Positions 1-11,931 of a DNA stretch of 64,000 nucleotides are shown here, one piece after another (within the stretch, counting starts at the first letter, position 1; every line of letters begins with the position of its first letter). The stretch comes from Liquidambar formosana (lineage: Eukaryota > Streptophyta > Magnoliopsida > Saxifragales > Altingiaceae): NCBI GenBank assembly GCA_039720395.1, contig CM077833.1:21029771-21093770 (forward strand), given 5' to 3'. The notes beneath the pieces are model-generated. The model saw only the letters and a program-made list of their open reading frames with translations. It did no database searches and was not told the DNA's origin. The position numbers were made by a program, and so were the translations under genes.

Positions 1-304
1 TATGGTGGCCTGGTGGGGCTATTTGGTTAATACAGAGAGAAAAAAACAAATATGTAAATCAAAAGACTACCCTCGTTACACTTTTGCCAAAGGAAGAGGT
101 GGCATTTCTCTGAACGAAAGAATATATATATCGATCACTAAGCTCTGTTTAGTACTTGCTAGGAATTAATTGTAGCAATGTTGTCGTCTTGACCCACAAA
201 ATCCACAATAGCTGATGCAATTTAAGAACAGCTCCAAGCCAATATTATCTTTCTGTAATTGGGATAGGCGCTCGTGTGCAGGCCCAACAGATTAGGCTTT
301 GCCA

Positions 305-440
305 CACTAAAAAAAATGGAAATTTTGGAAAAAATTTCTTTTACAAAGTTTTTCAAAATGATGTTTTCTAAATGTTTTGTCGGCCAATTTTTATGAAAAC
401 TTTTATATTTTTTATTAACCTTGAAAAACTACAAAGGATT
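305..440. repeat. Partial copy of the 528-929 foldback element
   Basis: This AT-rich stretch matches the right half of the neighbouring foldback element (roughly 765-885) in direct orientation. Both carry ACAAAGTT(T/G)TTCAAAATGAT, then a CCAATTTT block, then CTTTTATATTTT. Terminal inverted repeats are not both present, so it is a fragment or a much-decayed second copy. The rest of 1-519 shows no gene. Confidence 0.55.
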
Positions 441-527
441 GGCGGATGCCAAGCAAGTCTCGGGGTCCAAATGGAAATTGAATTGTGTGATGGGCCTATT
501 TCAACCTAGAGTCCAATCTTTGGCTAT

Positions 528-929
528 GGGAAATGGCTATTGCAAACCCATTTTTTTTATCAACCCCCTTTTATTTTGGTTTTTGAGATTTTAGACAAAA
601 TATAAAAGGTTTTTACAAAAATTGGCTCCTTTGTTTACCCAAAAAAAAATCATTTTGAACAACTTTGTGGAAGAAAATTTTTTTAAAATCAATCACTTAA
701 GTATACTTTTTGGTAAAAAAAAATAAAATAAAGGCTATAAATGACTAAAAAGTCTACATAAACGATAGATTTTGGAAAAATTTTCTTTTACAAAGTTGTT
801 CAAAATGATATTTACTAATAAACAACATGACCAATTTTCGTAAAAACCTTTTATATTTTGCATAAAACCTTAAAAACCTAAAAAATAAGAGTGTTTGATA
901 AAAAAGTGGGATTGCAATAGCTGCTTCCC
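528..929. mobile_element. Foldback MITE (long terminal inverted repeats)
   Basis: The left end GGGAAATGGCTATTGCAAAC is matched in inverted orientation by the right end, which reads GGGAAGCAGCTATTGCAATC on the minus strand. The similarity continues inward for about 130 bp per arm, including ATATAAAAGGTTTTTAC and the CCAATTTT block. The element is bordered by TTGGCTAT on the left (520-527) and TTAGCTAT on the right (930-937), a 7/8 target-site duplication that extends to 8/9 if the next G is counted. It encodes no protein. The long arms and 8-9 bp duplication fit a non-autonomous Mutator-like or hAT element; the superfamily is an inference. Confidence 0.75.
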
Positions 930-937
930 TTAGCTAT

Positions 938-1692
938 GAAGAAATCTGAGCTTTACAAAGGCCTAGCCCGATGTCTTTCCACGATGCGATTCACACAACT
1001 AGCATTTTTTTGTTTTTTCCCCCTTTTTTCTTTTGTTGAGGCCAATAGATAACAATTCACTCTGCTAGGCTGCTAGCTGAATGATTTCTTTCAAACAATA
1101 CATGGCTATTCAGCCGCTACGAAAAAAAACTGAAAAACCCAAACTCTATTACCCAAATCTACTTCCAACTAATGCAGGCAGCTTAATCCATTCTCAATTG
1201 TTAATCTTTAAATGAAATATTTAATTCATTAGACAAGCTGCCCCATTTGTTGAAAAATGTAAATTTTGACAAATGAATTGGGCCATGTAAATATTGCTCG
1301 TCCACTAGTAAGGAGGAACCTCATCTTGATAGGTGTATGGTTATCTACTCAAAAAATAAAAAGGGAAAAAAGGGAAATTTATGCCAGTGAGTAGTAATAA
1401 CCAAAAATTTGCGCATGGATCACATCATCACCAAATCCAGACTCATGAAAATAGGCCCTCCCTGTGAAGGGCAACAATTTGCGCTTGATCTGTACGAAGA
1501 TTGGTGTGGATTATACACTAATTGCACACAGCCTTGTAATTTCATATATAAACCGATTTAGTTCCATTTCTTCCTTTTCTAATGTTTTTGTTGGGGGGTT
1601 TAATATTTCACACTTCCTAAAAAAAAAAAAATTATTTGACACATTGACGATTCATTTAAACTTCGGCGAAATCATAATAGCCACCGACATTG
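938..1692. other. Intergenic, 3' flank of the WIP gene
   Basis: No credible coding region, RNA gene or bounded repeat was recognised here. It is AT-rich with short homopolymer runs and lies downstream of the stop codon of the minus-strand zinc-finger gene, so its upper end probably includes that gene's 3' UTR. Confidence 0.5.
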
Positions 1693-3004
1693 CTAAACAA
1701 ACAGAGTAGGCACAGTATTCTCATGCACTTGTACCCCATCACATGAAGGTAGAAAAGGGGCATGACCATAGCCGAATGCTCTAATGTGATCTTTAAGCGA
1801 TCTCTTGTGCTTGAAATCAGAACCGCACACGCAAAGCCAACGCTTACCGCAATTCTTCTCATGGGTTCGCCAGTCACCCTTCACAGCCATGAACTTGCCA
1901 CACTTGCGACACATAAACGGTTTCATCCCATGCTTCCTCTTGTAATGCGTTTGCAGCGTTCGAAAATCTTTCAGCGGCTTTGCTTTGGGATGTTCCTTGT
2001 TATTCTTGCACCCTTCTGCGCAGCAATAGCATGGAATGCCTAACATGGCTCGCGGTTGGGTTCCCTTCAGCGAATCGGGTCCCTTGCGATATTGTGAGCC
2101 GTGACCCCACATGTGCATCTAATACATAGATCATGAGATGACATTATAAAATTACAAGCAGTGCTATTTGACCCATATTATTGACAGGAGCGACTCGGTA
2201 TGAGTTGAAATTGTAAATGAGGCCTTTTTAAATACAGCCTTAGGTTGAAATTTTAAATGGGTCCTTTTGTACAAAAATCTTTCGACAAGTGGGTTAGAGT
2301 TTCAGAAGTTGGGACCTAAGGCAACCGTCTCAATTGCTATCCTATTGAGTTGTCCTGACTATTGACACTAAATAAAATATCATATTACATGGCAATACTA
2401 TTTAAAACACCTATGATTTTATCAAGATAGTTTTTTTTGTAGCATATAACTAGCATTACGCCACATCATATAAGGTTATATTATGAATCAAAATGTACTA
2501 GTCAAAACAACATTTTTCTAAAATTTGAGTATGAGAAAACTTTTAACTTAAAAATGAAATCATATAAATTATAACACATGCATACAGTAGTTGCACCTGA
2601 AGATTGTTGTAGCGGTTGAAGGTTTTGTTACAGACGTGGCAAGAGAAATGGGTGAAGCCGATGAGTATTTGTTCAGGTGTTGGTATCCAATAGTGTCGAG
2701 ATGCTACATTTGTATCTCTTTTCTCAGTTGAATTCATGGAACTATTGGCGTAATCAGGTAGGCCGATGCGTAAGGCCACGGTAACGTCTTCTCTGTCTTC
2801 ACCGCATGCTTTAGGATTTGCCTCCTCCAATGGTGTTTCATGTGAGCGAAGCAAGCAGCTTAGCAATGGTAGAGGCTCAAGCGAACTTTGGGTTCTGTTT
2901 GCGAATTGATTCAAAGGAACAGTATAGGTATGGGTACTAGAAGAAGAGGCTAAGGGGTCAGGGCTACATGAAACATCTGAGGGTTCCATACTAGAGTAAC
3001 ACAA
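1693..3004 (-). CDS. WIP-family C2H2 zinc-finger transcription factor (TT1-like)
   Basis: Two exons on the minus strand: 3004-2597 and 2118-1693, with a 478-bp GT-AG intron (donor CAG|GTGCAA, acceptor TTAG|ATGC) cutting the first finger just after NNLQ. The product is about 277 aa from the first ATG (3004) or 272 aa from a second in-frame ATG at 2989, which may be the true start. The N-terminal half is Ser/Pro/Leu-rich and variable; then come the family hallmark [18 protein letters not shown] and four zinc fingers: CHVC, the CYCC...HYKRKH finger, CRKC...HEKNC, and [16 protein letters not shown]. These four fingers and the invariant W-I-P triplet define the plant WIP family, nuclear DNA-binding regulators. 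In Arabidopsis TT1/WIP1 controls seed-coat flavonoid (proanthocyanidin) pigmentation; other members control organ and vein patterning. The RIGLPDY stretch before the WIP motif resembles TT1-type members, but subfamily assignment is an inference. No frame lesion is seen. Confidence 0.93.
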
Positions 3005-3051
3005 GTGTGTGTATGAAGGATATATTCCAATTGTTTGGATTCAAGAGGTTC

Positions 3052-3059
3052 TTATATAA
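3052..3059 (-). promoter_or_regulatory. Putative TATA box of the WIP gene
   Basis: On the minus strand the sequence reads TTATATAAG about 50 bp upstream of the first ATG at 3004. Transcription would be expected to start some 30 bp downstream, leaving a very short leader, or a slightly longer one if the ATG at 2989 is used. The call rests on motif and position only. Confidence 0.4.
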
Positions 3060-3060
3060 T

Positions 3061-4130
3061 GAGATTATAGCAATGCTTGAAGTGAGAGGGGAGGGGGGGT
3101 TAGGGTGGCTGGAGAATCTGTTGGTTGAAGGAAAACAACCCTTGTGAAGGGGGAAATTAATCCCTCCTGTTTGTTTTGTTTATGTGCTTTTGGTATGGAA
3201 AGCAAATACCTTAATTCCTGTGGCCCATACCATCCCAATTTAGAAAGAATTGCACCACAGAGGGTTGAGATCCTATGGCAATGTGCTATATAGTCTGGTT
3301 CACACTCTAAACGGCCGTTTTGATTGCGGCCTTGCGGGGTAATAGATGCTCAATATCTAACCCATAAAAAAGGGCCCGCATGTGGGACCTCTCATTTACA
3401 TCACTTTTCCTCTAAAATCAAAAATAAGTATGACGTCTCCCATTGTTTTTTGCATTGACAAACAAATTTAAACAGTGGAATGATGAAAAAAAAAAAAAAA
3501 GAAAAAAAATATTAATAGGTGACCACGCTCTTATAAATTTCTAGTCAACTCCCTCCGTTTATATCCTAATCATGCCAGCATATGATAAATGGCTATCTCA
3601 TTTATAAATTATAAGATAAATGGCTATCTCATTTATAAATTATAAGAGTAGCATTTTTATTAAAGGTAACTTTTGAGTTAGGATTTTGTCAATTTTTTAG
3701 GTGGAACTTAAACATATATAACATCATTACTCCTTCAAATCTGTGGTCAACATATGATTGTTATGGCTGTAAATTTTTTTTTTTTCTTTTCTTTCTCCTC
3801 GTGAATCTGTGTTGTGGTAATATTGAATCACGGACGAATCAGTGAATCAGTGAGCTACATGACAAGAAGGATTTGGGGGTTGAATGCAGAGGATATGGAC
3901 CACTTTACTTGGATCAATCAGTACTTAGCCAGATGATATCTAATCAATGCAAAGTACGTGAAGCTGTCACAGTGGCATACACCGACGCTCAATTCGTAGA
4001 AGATAACGAACCTAAGGAGTAGGGGCGTTCAGGTGGAGCAAATTTAATGTATGTCAAGTTATAGCCTAATTTTTTCCTTACAGAAGTACCTTTCTATACG
4101 AGCTATCAGTGCATTGGTTCCGTATTCATT
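3061..4130. other. Intergenic, upstream of the WIP gene
   Basis: No gene recognised. It holds poly-A and poly-T runs, an exact 31-bp tandem duplication (3584-3645), and a lone CTCCCTCCGT at about 3549-3558 that looks like a Stowaway MITE end without a clear partner nearby. Confidence 0.5.
3584..3645. repeat. Exact 31-bp tandem duplication
   Basis: Two adjacent identical 31-bp copies start GATAAATGGCTATCTCATTT, at 3584 and 3615. Perfect identity points to a recent local duplication. Confidence 0.85.
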
Positions 4131-4259
4131 AGTAATTCTTTGTATTATAAAAGACAACATGGGAAAGTTAAAAAAATTTATAATCTTACTTTTCAAAATG
4201 GCATATATCTTGGAATAGCTAAAAAAGAAAAGAAGCCTATTTTTATGGGACGAAGAGAG
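4131..4259. mobile_element. Stowaway-like MITE remnant
   Basis: The right end ATTTTTATGGGACGAAGAGAG followed by TA is a degenerate Stowaway terminus (the family end is GGGACGGAGGGAGTA). The left end, around CTTTGTATTATAAAA at 4137, is a weaker inverted match to it. The interior is AT-rich and non-coding. The left boundary is uncertain. Confidence 0.45.
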
Positions 4260-4659
4260 TATATATGATTAATATAAATGTGTGAGAGAAATTTTTATGG
4301 AATGAAAATATTGCAAATGGACAGTCCAAACCACCCCAAGATGATCCCAAATCATAAAATGTCTTGTAGCCCAACAGGAAGGTGATAAGGCTCAGTGTGT
4401 GCGTTATTCAAAACCTATAACTTGATTTGATTTGCCTATATATCTATATTGTCTCCATTGATAAGCGACATTCCACATGGAAGCAACCCCCGGCAAAAAC
4501 AAACCCAAAGAAGGTAGCTAGCACTAAAGAGAAACACTGGAGCTGAGACTACCCCCATACAAGCTAAAACAAAAACACAAGAATCCCAAATCTGCCCAAA
4601 TCTGCCTCTCCAATTTGACAAACAAGTCCATATCCTGGAGAATTTTAATCATTAAGATT

Positions 4660-5180
4660 TTTTTTTTTTTTTCCTTTGCGACTCATTTTCCACTGAAGAA
4701 GTCAAAATGTAAATATATTTGAGACCAAGATATTGATCAAAATTCATCATTGAGGGACGAAACCACCCTCTTTTAATTTTGTTCATACAACTCTGAAATG
4801 GTACTAACTCTTGTACTCGAAGAACCAAAAACTCAAATGATAATGGGAAAAAAAATAATTGATGGAGTAAATTTCTTTTTTGAGGAAAAAAAAATAAAAT
4901 CCGCAAACCAAATAGAGCCTTAGTGTTTTTTTTTTTTTTTTCCCTTTGCGACTCATTTTCCACTGAAGAAGTCAAAATGTAAATATATTTGAGACCAAGA
5001 TATTGATCAAAATTCATCATTGAGGGACTAAACCACCCTCTTTTAATTTTGTTCGTACAACTCGGAAATGGTACTAACTCTTATACTCGAAGAACCAAAA
5101 ACTCAAATGATAATGGGAAAAAAAATAATTGATGGAGTAAATTTCTTTTTTTGGAGGGAAAAAAAAGGAAAATCGCAAGT
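4660..5180. repeat. 270-bp tandem duplication
   Basis: Two near-identical direct copies with a 270-bp period: ACTCATTTTCCACTGAAGAA occurs at 4681 and again at 4951, and the match runs from a poly-T tract to the GATGGAGTAAATTTC block. The first copy ends in CGCAAACCAAATAGAGCCTTA, resembling the right end of the Tourist-like MITE at 22163-22367, so the unit probably derives from a MITE of that family. Minus-strand reading frames across it are low-complexity and look non-genic. Confidence 0.85.
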
Positions 5181-6467
5181 TTGTTCATTAGCCCATCTTT
5201 GCCTTCCTTAGCTGTTGAGGTCACAAGTAGTAGTAGTCTCTTGAAGCAGAATTCACCAAATGCTACAGCTTTGGGACCAAGAGGAAAATATATAAATGGT
5301 CGTGAAAAGGAAGGAGAGAGAGAGAGAGTGAATGAAGAGCATAAAATTGTCAAAGATTATACAATTGAAACTTTTCACCGAACCGTGTATATATATTTTT
5401 GATGAATTCTTCTCTTAGGTGTTTGGACTTTCTGGAGAAACGACCCCGGCTTCCGTTTCTGTGGTGGTATGCTGTGGGGTCTGAGAATCTGAAATCAACC
5501 ATTACAGTTAGGATTGTCCAATTAATCTATACTGTTAGTCATTGTTCAAAAACATAATTCATGCTACATTTAGAAATGAAGAGAATTATGAGTTATGACT
5601 ACGTACGTAAAGATATTAAATTACACCCCCAAAAAAAAAAAAAGATTTTTCAAATATTCATTTTAAGAATTGAAAGGCCAACCACAGCTATAAATTGGAT
5701 AGAGATTGAAGCGCACTATCAATCTATCAGGACCTGTTTGGGTGTCCAATTCGAAATTTAACAATTCAAGAAATTTTTCATAGTATTGAAAGCACAATCC
5801 ATCATCTTGAATTGACAAATGCAACAAAATGATAGCTACCATCACAAATAAAGATGGAAATTCAAAACAATGGCATTTTATGAAGTTCTTAAAATTAGTT
5901 CTACAACATCAATTGTAGTACTGGAAAACTCTAACATTTTAAAATATTGTAAGTTAGGGTAATGAATTTGTGAAACTCTAACATTACCCTAAATATTTTA
6001 AAATGTTAGAGTAAATGTTAGAGTTTTAACATTTTAAAACTCTAACATTACCCTAAATATTGTAATTTAGGGTGATTTAGGGTAACATTTTAAAACTAAA
6101 TTGCAATACAGCAAAAGCCCTCCACACAACACCAGACACCAAAAGGAAACCGAAAGCCCAGAAGGTACATTTCTAAGTGAAAGAAAATTTCCAAGTTTGA
6201 ACCATGGTTTGAAATTTAGTGACCGGCCACCAGCCAAGACGGGAATCTAGGTTCAAACTAAATGGCTGAATTGGGCAGATTTGAGCAACTGTACGTCCCA
6301 ACCGAGGCATTTAAATGAAATTTTCAATCTTTGTGGTAGTACCCACAAGAAAACAACTTTAAAACAAAGGAGTTGAGTGCAATTTTCCGTAAAATCAAAT
6401 TTTAGGTAGGGCAAAAAAACAGAAATTAAATTGATCTTACGCAAAATCAATTTCAGTATGGCAGTAT
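5181..6467. other. Intergenic with an inverted-repeat cluster
   Basis: No gene recognised. Between about 5930 and 6100 the motif AACTCTAACATTACCCTAAA and its reverse complement occur several times, alternating with TTTAAAATGTTAGAG, so the stretch could fold into hairpins. It may be a decayed MITE. The rest is AT-rich without features. Confidence 0.45.
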
Positions 6468-6640
6468 CTAACATGCGCTGGGGGCCTTCTCCACATACGG
6501 CCACTTGACAGCATCTTCAGAACCAACCATCATCTTGATATTGAAACCACATGCAGTCACTGTTAGTTTACACTTTGCCCCTCTGGCAAATACTTTTCCA
6601 TCGCGCCATGATGGGTTGTTGCATAAACCGGACAGCTCAT
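6468..6640 (-). other. Candidate last exon of the RRM gene, or unexplained open frame
   Basis: On the minus strand an open frame of 57 codons starts after an AG at 6641-6642 and ends at a TAG (6468-6470). The phase is right: the last certain RRM exon (ending 7054) leaves one base, and joining at 6640 gives an open frame to the stop and a total of 314 aa. However, the residues (for example KWPYVEKAPSAC at the end) do not resemble the Gln/Pro-rich tails usual in ARP1-like proteins, and I do not recognise them. It could be an exon, a gene fragment or chance. Confidence 0.25.
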
Positions 6641-6746
6641 CTCACATGGTTGGTGTTACCCTTGTGGCCCCCCATGGCGCATGTTACACATATCTCATCT
6701 ATATATCGAGTATATATCATCATATATATGGATATATTACGTGTTT

Positions 6747-6748
<2 letters not shown>

Positions 6749-6779
<31 letters not shown>
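6749..6779. repeat. (GA)n microsatellite
   Basis: About 15 uninterrupted GA units just downstream of the RRM gene. Confidence 0.95.
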
Positions 6780-6781
<2 letters not shown>

Positions 6782-7053
6782 TGCTGGATATATCAACTCA
6801 ATGTAATTGACACTATGACACATGTATGATGTATGATTCATAATATATATGAGGTAATCAAAGGGCATCGATCTCAGAAATGATCCCACGTACGACCAGA
6901 AGTCATGCGTGGCTGTCAGAAGTGTGCGCGTGTGTCATGCACGTACAACTCTCCATACGTTTGAAATGTTTGGGTCTTATAGCTATCTCAATATATATAT
7001 GAGATTTATTTTGTCAATTATGAATGAAAGATTAGGAATATATGGGTAATTAC

Positions 7054-10000
7054 CAGTAGAAGAGGAGAAGGGATGCCTTCTTGTTGGTTGTAGCGGTGGA
7101 GGAACAGGAAGATGGCTGGAGAAGCCTTCCATCTGCATCTGCATCTGCATCTGCGTAGGATAATAAAGATAAGAAGGTCCTTGGATACGTTGCGCCTGGT
7201 GTGCAGGAAATGTTCCCCTGGACGCTTGCATGGAGTATCCGTAAAAATATGGAGAGCCCACACCGGAAGATGACGTTCCATACACTTGGGGATAGTACTG
7301 CGGCTGCTGAAGTTGTGGGTTATAGAGACTCTGCCCATAATGATGTTACAATACCGTCAACTTCAATTATTTTTATATATGTACAAATTATACACACACA
7401 CACCGACGGAGTGAGAAATTTAGGTGAGCAGAGGTGAATTTATAGTTTCGTAAAAAGAGGGGTATGAAAGAAAAATGAAAGGGTGTTATAGGAAGGAAAA
7501 TTAGCAAAAAGATAAGAGTAAAAAAGAATAATAAGGGGCTTTAAAAAAATTCAGGTTGGATTCAAATTTAACAAAGTTAATGGCATTAAATTTTTTAAAA
7601 AATTTAGTCTAAGTGTGGTGCCTGGATATCTCGTAGAATTATCGTTACTTATTAGTGATACGCAGAAGTGAAAACACATGTATCATCCACAGATAACCGT
7701 GTTTCTCCGAATTTCTCACATTTAAACAATCCTCACGTAATGCCTTCAAATAAAATAAAATAAAAAGCCTTAATTTATAGAAATAAATTAATAATGTTTA
7801 TGCGCTTGAGGAAACGCATATGCAATACCAATTATCACCATTTGTGTTTAACACGTAGTTAAACATGATTATCGTAAACAATTCTGATGCAGGCCATCTA
7901 ACACCAAAATGTGTGAGAGTAATAAATGTGTGAGAGAGATACTCACTTGGTGGTATCCAAAATCAGGTGTGTAGGTAGTGTACCTGCAAAAGAAGAATTC
8001 ATTGAAATTGAGTACAGAAAAAAGGGATTTCACCTTTTAATTTTCTTTCTTGATAAAGTAATTGCTTAAGCTTGCACACTTCTCTACTTTGAGGGATGGT
8101 AGCATACTAACATGATCAACCCAACTTTGATGCTACATCTGGGTCCTACTAGGCTACAACCACAGTAACTGACACCAACCGATAACGTTATGGTTGGATT
8201 AAGTAAGAGCGAACCAATGTAATTTGAGTTCCCCAATCCGTTTGTTTCCCAAGAAAGTATGGATATATATATATATATATAGTTTTATCATGTGTGAGAT
8301 AATTAGGACAACACGCCCATGCATGTCAATATACACATATTATTCATAGACAACTGTAATCATACGAGATAATCTAGAATATCTCACACTTGAACAACTT
8401 TTATGTATAAAATATAATTTAAATCTTAGACCGTCTATTATAACATTTTACGAAAGACAAACATGCAAACACATTTAATATATATCCTTATTTATGGGTT
8501 CACAAATTTATTTTTTTTCATTTCTTCTATAAAAAATGATTTTTTCATATAATATATGTATATTTATAACTAGAGAAAAAATTATATATAATTATGATAT
8601 GATTGATATGATATCCCAAACTAATAAAAATAAAATATAATATAATTATTTGAATACATTTTGACTCACAATTTTATATTATTTTATTCTTTTTGGCTTA
8701 CCAACTCTTGATGTCACAATTACATAGACTTGTAAATGGGTGTGGCAAAAGTAGGGTGATAGCGACCCGACCCAAGGGGGACCCAACACCTGTAAGGCTA
8801 TTAATGTAGAGTGCAGCTTGGAATGGTGACTATGTGCCTAATAATTTGGTGGTGACTACAACATGATGTGCAAGCGCATGTGCTTCATCAAATCTAACAA
8901 TGAAAATCTGTGTCTCGCGCACGTCTCAGCCGGCAACAACTGAAAGCGCCAATAAAGAATTAGATAATTATTATTTAAAAAGAAAGAAGGACAAGTGTAG
9001 GTCATGTTTGACCCCAAATGTTGTGTTATTGACCATCCACGATACAGAAACTGGATTATACAAAATAAAATAAAATAAACAATACTCCATAAAAATTGAG
9101 CGGTGGAGGAAATCTTTTCAGTTTTTCTCATCAAATTAATTAATTATTTTTTATTTTATTTTATTCATTTTTTATTAGACCAACATTTTTTTTTTGTAAT
9201 TTAATTTTAAAATGAAATGTTCGAAGACACGTCACGAATCACGATTGCAGAATGTGCCAAGGCACTATTCGGAAGATCGATGCTTCTCCTAACCATATAG
9301 CACAACTATACTTTCCACTTATCCCTCCAACGTTTGTTTTTTTTCTTTTGCAAAAAGAAAAAGAAAAAGAAAAGACAGAAAGAGAAAAAGGAAGAGGAAC
9401 GTTGTTTTTTGTGTTTTGCTTGTATTAGTATGGAAGGTCATTTTCCAAATTCAGACTTCTTATAGGATTCTACCTTAATCACATCGCCTGGTCGTACGTC
9501 ACATATACATATATATTTATTTATTTATTATTGATATAATGAGGTTTTAGATGTTTTGCAAGTGATTAATTCCTTTGACACATATAATCCTCTCGTTTCA
9601 CATGTATCAGGTAATATGTTCAATACCTCAAACTATATGACGTAGGATAAGAAGCATTTATCCATTTATGTACTCCAAAAATTTCTTACTAAAAAAAAAT
9701 CTCCAATGACGATAAAAAGTCTAACAACTCTAATTCGTTTAGTGTTCTCATAAAATTTACAAAATAATATTATTTTTTTAAAGGAAAAAAAAAAAGAAAA
9801 AAAAACTTCAATGACATTAATAACTTTACTGTACTATTTCAGTTAGTGATGCTCTCATGCAGAAAATTCTCATTATATCTATGGTCACTTTATAATGACA
9901 GGCAATGGACAAGCATATGGACACATGTCCAACAATTCTCCGATACCACCTACCAAAATTATTTGTCAACCATTGCACATGATTGAAGAAATGAGGGCAC

Positions 10001-10951
10001 TTTAATTTTTATGTATGATGTAAATAGATGGGATGCCACATTTAGTAGATGCTCAACGACAAATCATATTGATGGGGAAAACAACATTTTCCCTCAAATA
10101 TATAGGATCCACATGCTAAACATATTTTCTTTATAAAACACATTGCATGATGGATTTTGACATTAGCGCACCCAACTATTCTTACGGGTGCACATGTGAA
10201 CATATTTTCAACAATAGAGTCCAATGTTGTTTACAAACATATGTGTTAGATGGTAATCAAAGTCAACACGCATGCAAGCTTTTTAAGAATATGTGTTAAG
10301 TTTGCGTTTCATTTGAATGAATGGAAGCATTTCGTTTGAATGAATGGAATAAAGATAAAACGAAATGAGAAGAAAATGGGAATAATCATTATTCCTCCAC
10401 TATTTAGTAAAGGATGGAAATGAAGTGTAAGCATTCCTTAAAAAGAGTGAATAACCTATTATTTCTCTCTGTTTGGAAGAGGAATGATTATTCCCTCACC
10501 TCTTTTGTAGGAATGAATCTCCCACAAATGAATGATGACTTCATTCCCTAAGGTTACTAAACAATCACTTCTCTTTTTTTCATTTTTATTAAAGAAATTA
10601 CCATTTTTTTTTCTTCCCCGTTCACTCATAATAAATGTAGCTTAAAAGAATCCTTTCACCTAATCTAAGAGAGTACGACTCCAAGAGTATATGCAGACAC
10701 ACAACCCCTTCCTAATACTTGTCTCATGACGATCCCATGACGATCCCACGTAAAAATTAGATATTAAAAAATTAAAAGGAAAAAATGAAGACGGTTTCAC
10801 TGAATTGCATGTGGGTCCACTCCTACGATGCACTACGACAGCCGTCCTGGTGACCCACATAGAAGCTTAAGCGGGTCAAAAGCGCGTTTACACACCCGCC
10901 CTATGTATATATCATCCATTATTTACACCCTAATACCAACTGTATGGAAGG

Positions 10952-10983
<32 letters not shown>

Positions 10984-11205
10984 GAAATATTAGAAATAAA
11001 AAATTCAACGATGACTCTGCCATTTTCTAGCACTCTATCAGTGGTGTTCTTGACATTTTCTATGGAAAGTATGGACCAGTGGACCACAATCTAGCGCGCT
11101 ATCAGCTGGTTGTGTGGGACCAAGGACAATTACTACTTACTAGCACGAGTGAATGGAAAAGTAACTCACCCGTATGGTGGATAAATAACGGGTGGTACTG
11201 GTGGT

Positions 11206-11237
<32 letters not shown>

Positions 11238-11850
11238 AGGCGGAGGAGGCAATGTTGCTGAGACTCCACTATAGGATGATGAAGCCCCTCCTTGATAAGG
11301 ATTACCACCTTGAGGTCTCCCTGTGTTAGCAACAAGCACATTTTTCCAACATAATTATTTTCTTCATTTTCAATTCTTAACCCAAAAGGGGGGAAAAAAA
11401 AAAGGGTAATGCATGAACTTTATCATAAAATAAGCATCATCTAAATGGACCTCGGGGTGGTGAAGGTCTAGGCCGTCCCAATGAAGCAATGTTACAATTT
11501 GCTCTTCTCCCGTCGATCACAGGATTAGGTTCAGCACAAGCCCTCCTCGCCGAAGCCGGATCACGAAAAGTGACCTGATTGATCATCAATAAATTTAACA
11601 CACCTATACGTAGATAATTCAACTACATATGAAATGAAATGAAAAGGGAAAAAAAAAATGAACTTACGAATCCGTATCCTTTAGATTTTCCGGTATTTTT
11701 ATCGGTGATGATAACAGCTTCAAGGATGTCTCCAAACTGCTCGAAATATTGACGCATTTCCTCGGTGGGTGTCTCCCAAGCGAGACCCCCAACAAACACT
11801 TTGGTGAAGGTGGTGTCACCAAAGGGTGATCGATAATGCTGGTAAGCCAT
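7054..11850 (-). CDS. ARP1-like single-RRM RNA-binding protein (3' end unresolved)
   Basis: Five confident exons on the minus strand: 11850-11668, 11574-11451, 11320-11170, 7983-7947 and 7330-7054. All have GT-AG introns and consistent phases; the third intron is 3.2 kb. The first about 100 residues form one RNA-recognition motif with RNP2 VFVGGL (residues 18-23) and RNP1 KGYGFVTF (57-64), followed by the family block [17 protein letters not shown] and RPRPSPPRG. The rest is low-complexity: a Gly/Gln stretch, a long polyproline run encoded by a GGC/GGT microsatellite, tyrosine-rich [12 protein letters not shown] and YYPQVYG, and a repeated QM dipeptide. This layout matches the plant ARP1/RBM24-38-like group, thought to bind mRNA; ARP1 of Arabidopsis is linked to ABA-regulated germination. 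The exon ending at 7054 has donor G|GTAATT; reading through it gives a stop at 6983. The true terminal exon is not certain (candidate at 6468-6640). Confidence 0.85.
7984..11169 (-). other. 3.2-kb intron of the RRM gene
   Basis: The intron lies between the polyproline exon (donor CGG|GTGAGT) and the 37-nt exon at 7947-7983 (acceptor TGCAG|GTAC). It holds a (TA)n run at 8262-8281, poly-A tracts, purine-rich DNA near 9350-9410, and a short imperfect tandem repeat near 10303-10345 built on TTTGAATGAATGGAA. No bounded transposon or coding region was identified. Confidence 0.6.
11200..11250. repeat. Coding GGT/GGC/GGA microsatellite (polyproline)
   Basis: A trinucleotide run within the third exon of the RRM gene; on the coding strand it reads CCN repeats and yields about 16 consecutive prolines. 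Such runs change length by slippage in units of one codon, so the protein may vary in length between individuals. Confidence 0.9.
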
Positions 11851-11931
11851 GGCATCTAAATCACATCAAAAACTACAACCAAATAGGTATAATATATAGC
11901 ATATCCTTCTTTATGCATGTATTTAATTCTC

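Noticed and set aside
3549..4259. A single 710-bp Stowaway element from CTCCCTCCGT to GGGACGAAGAGAG
   Set aside because: Too long for the family and the inner sequence does not pair; the right end has a closer, though weak, partner at about 4131.
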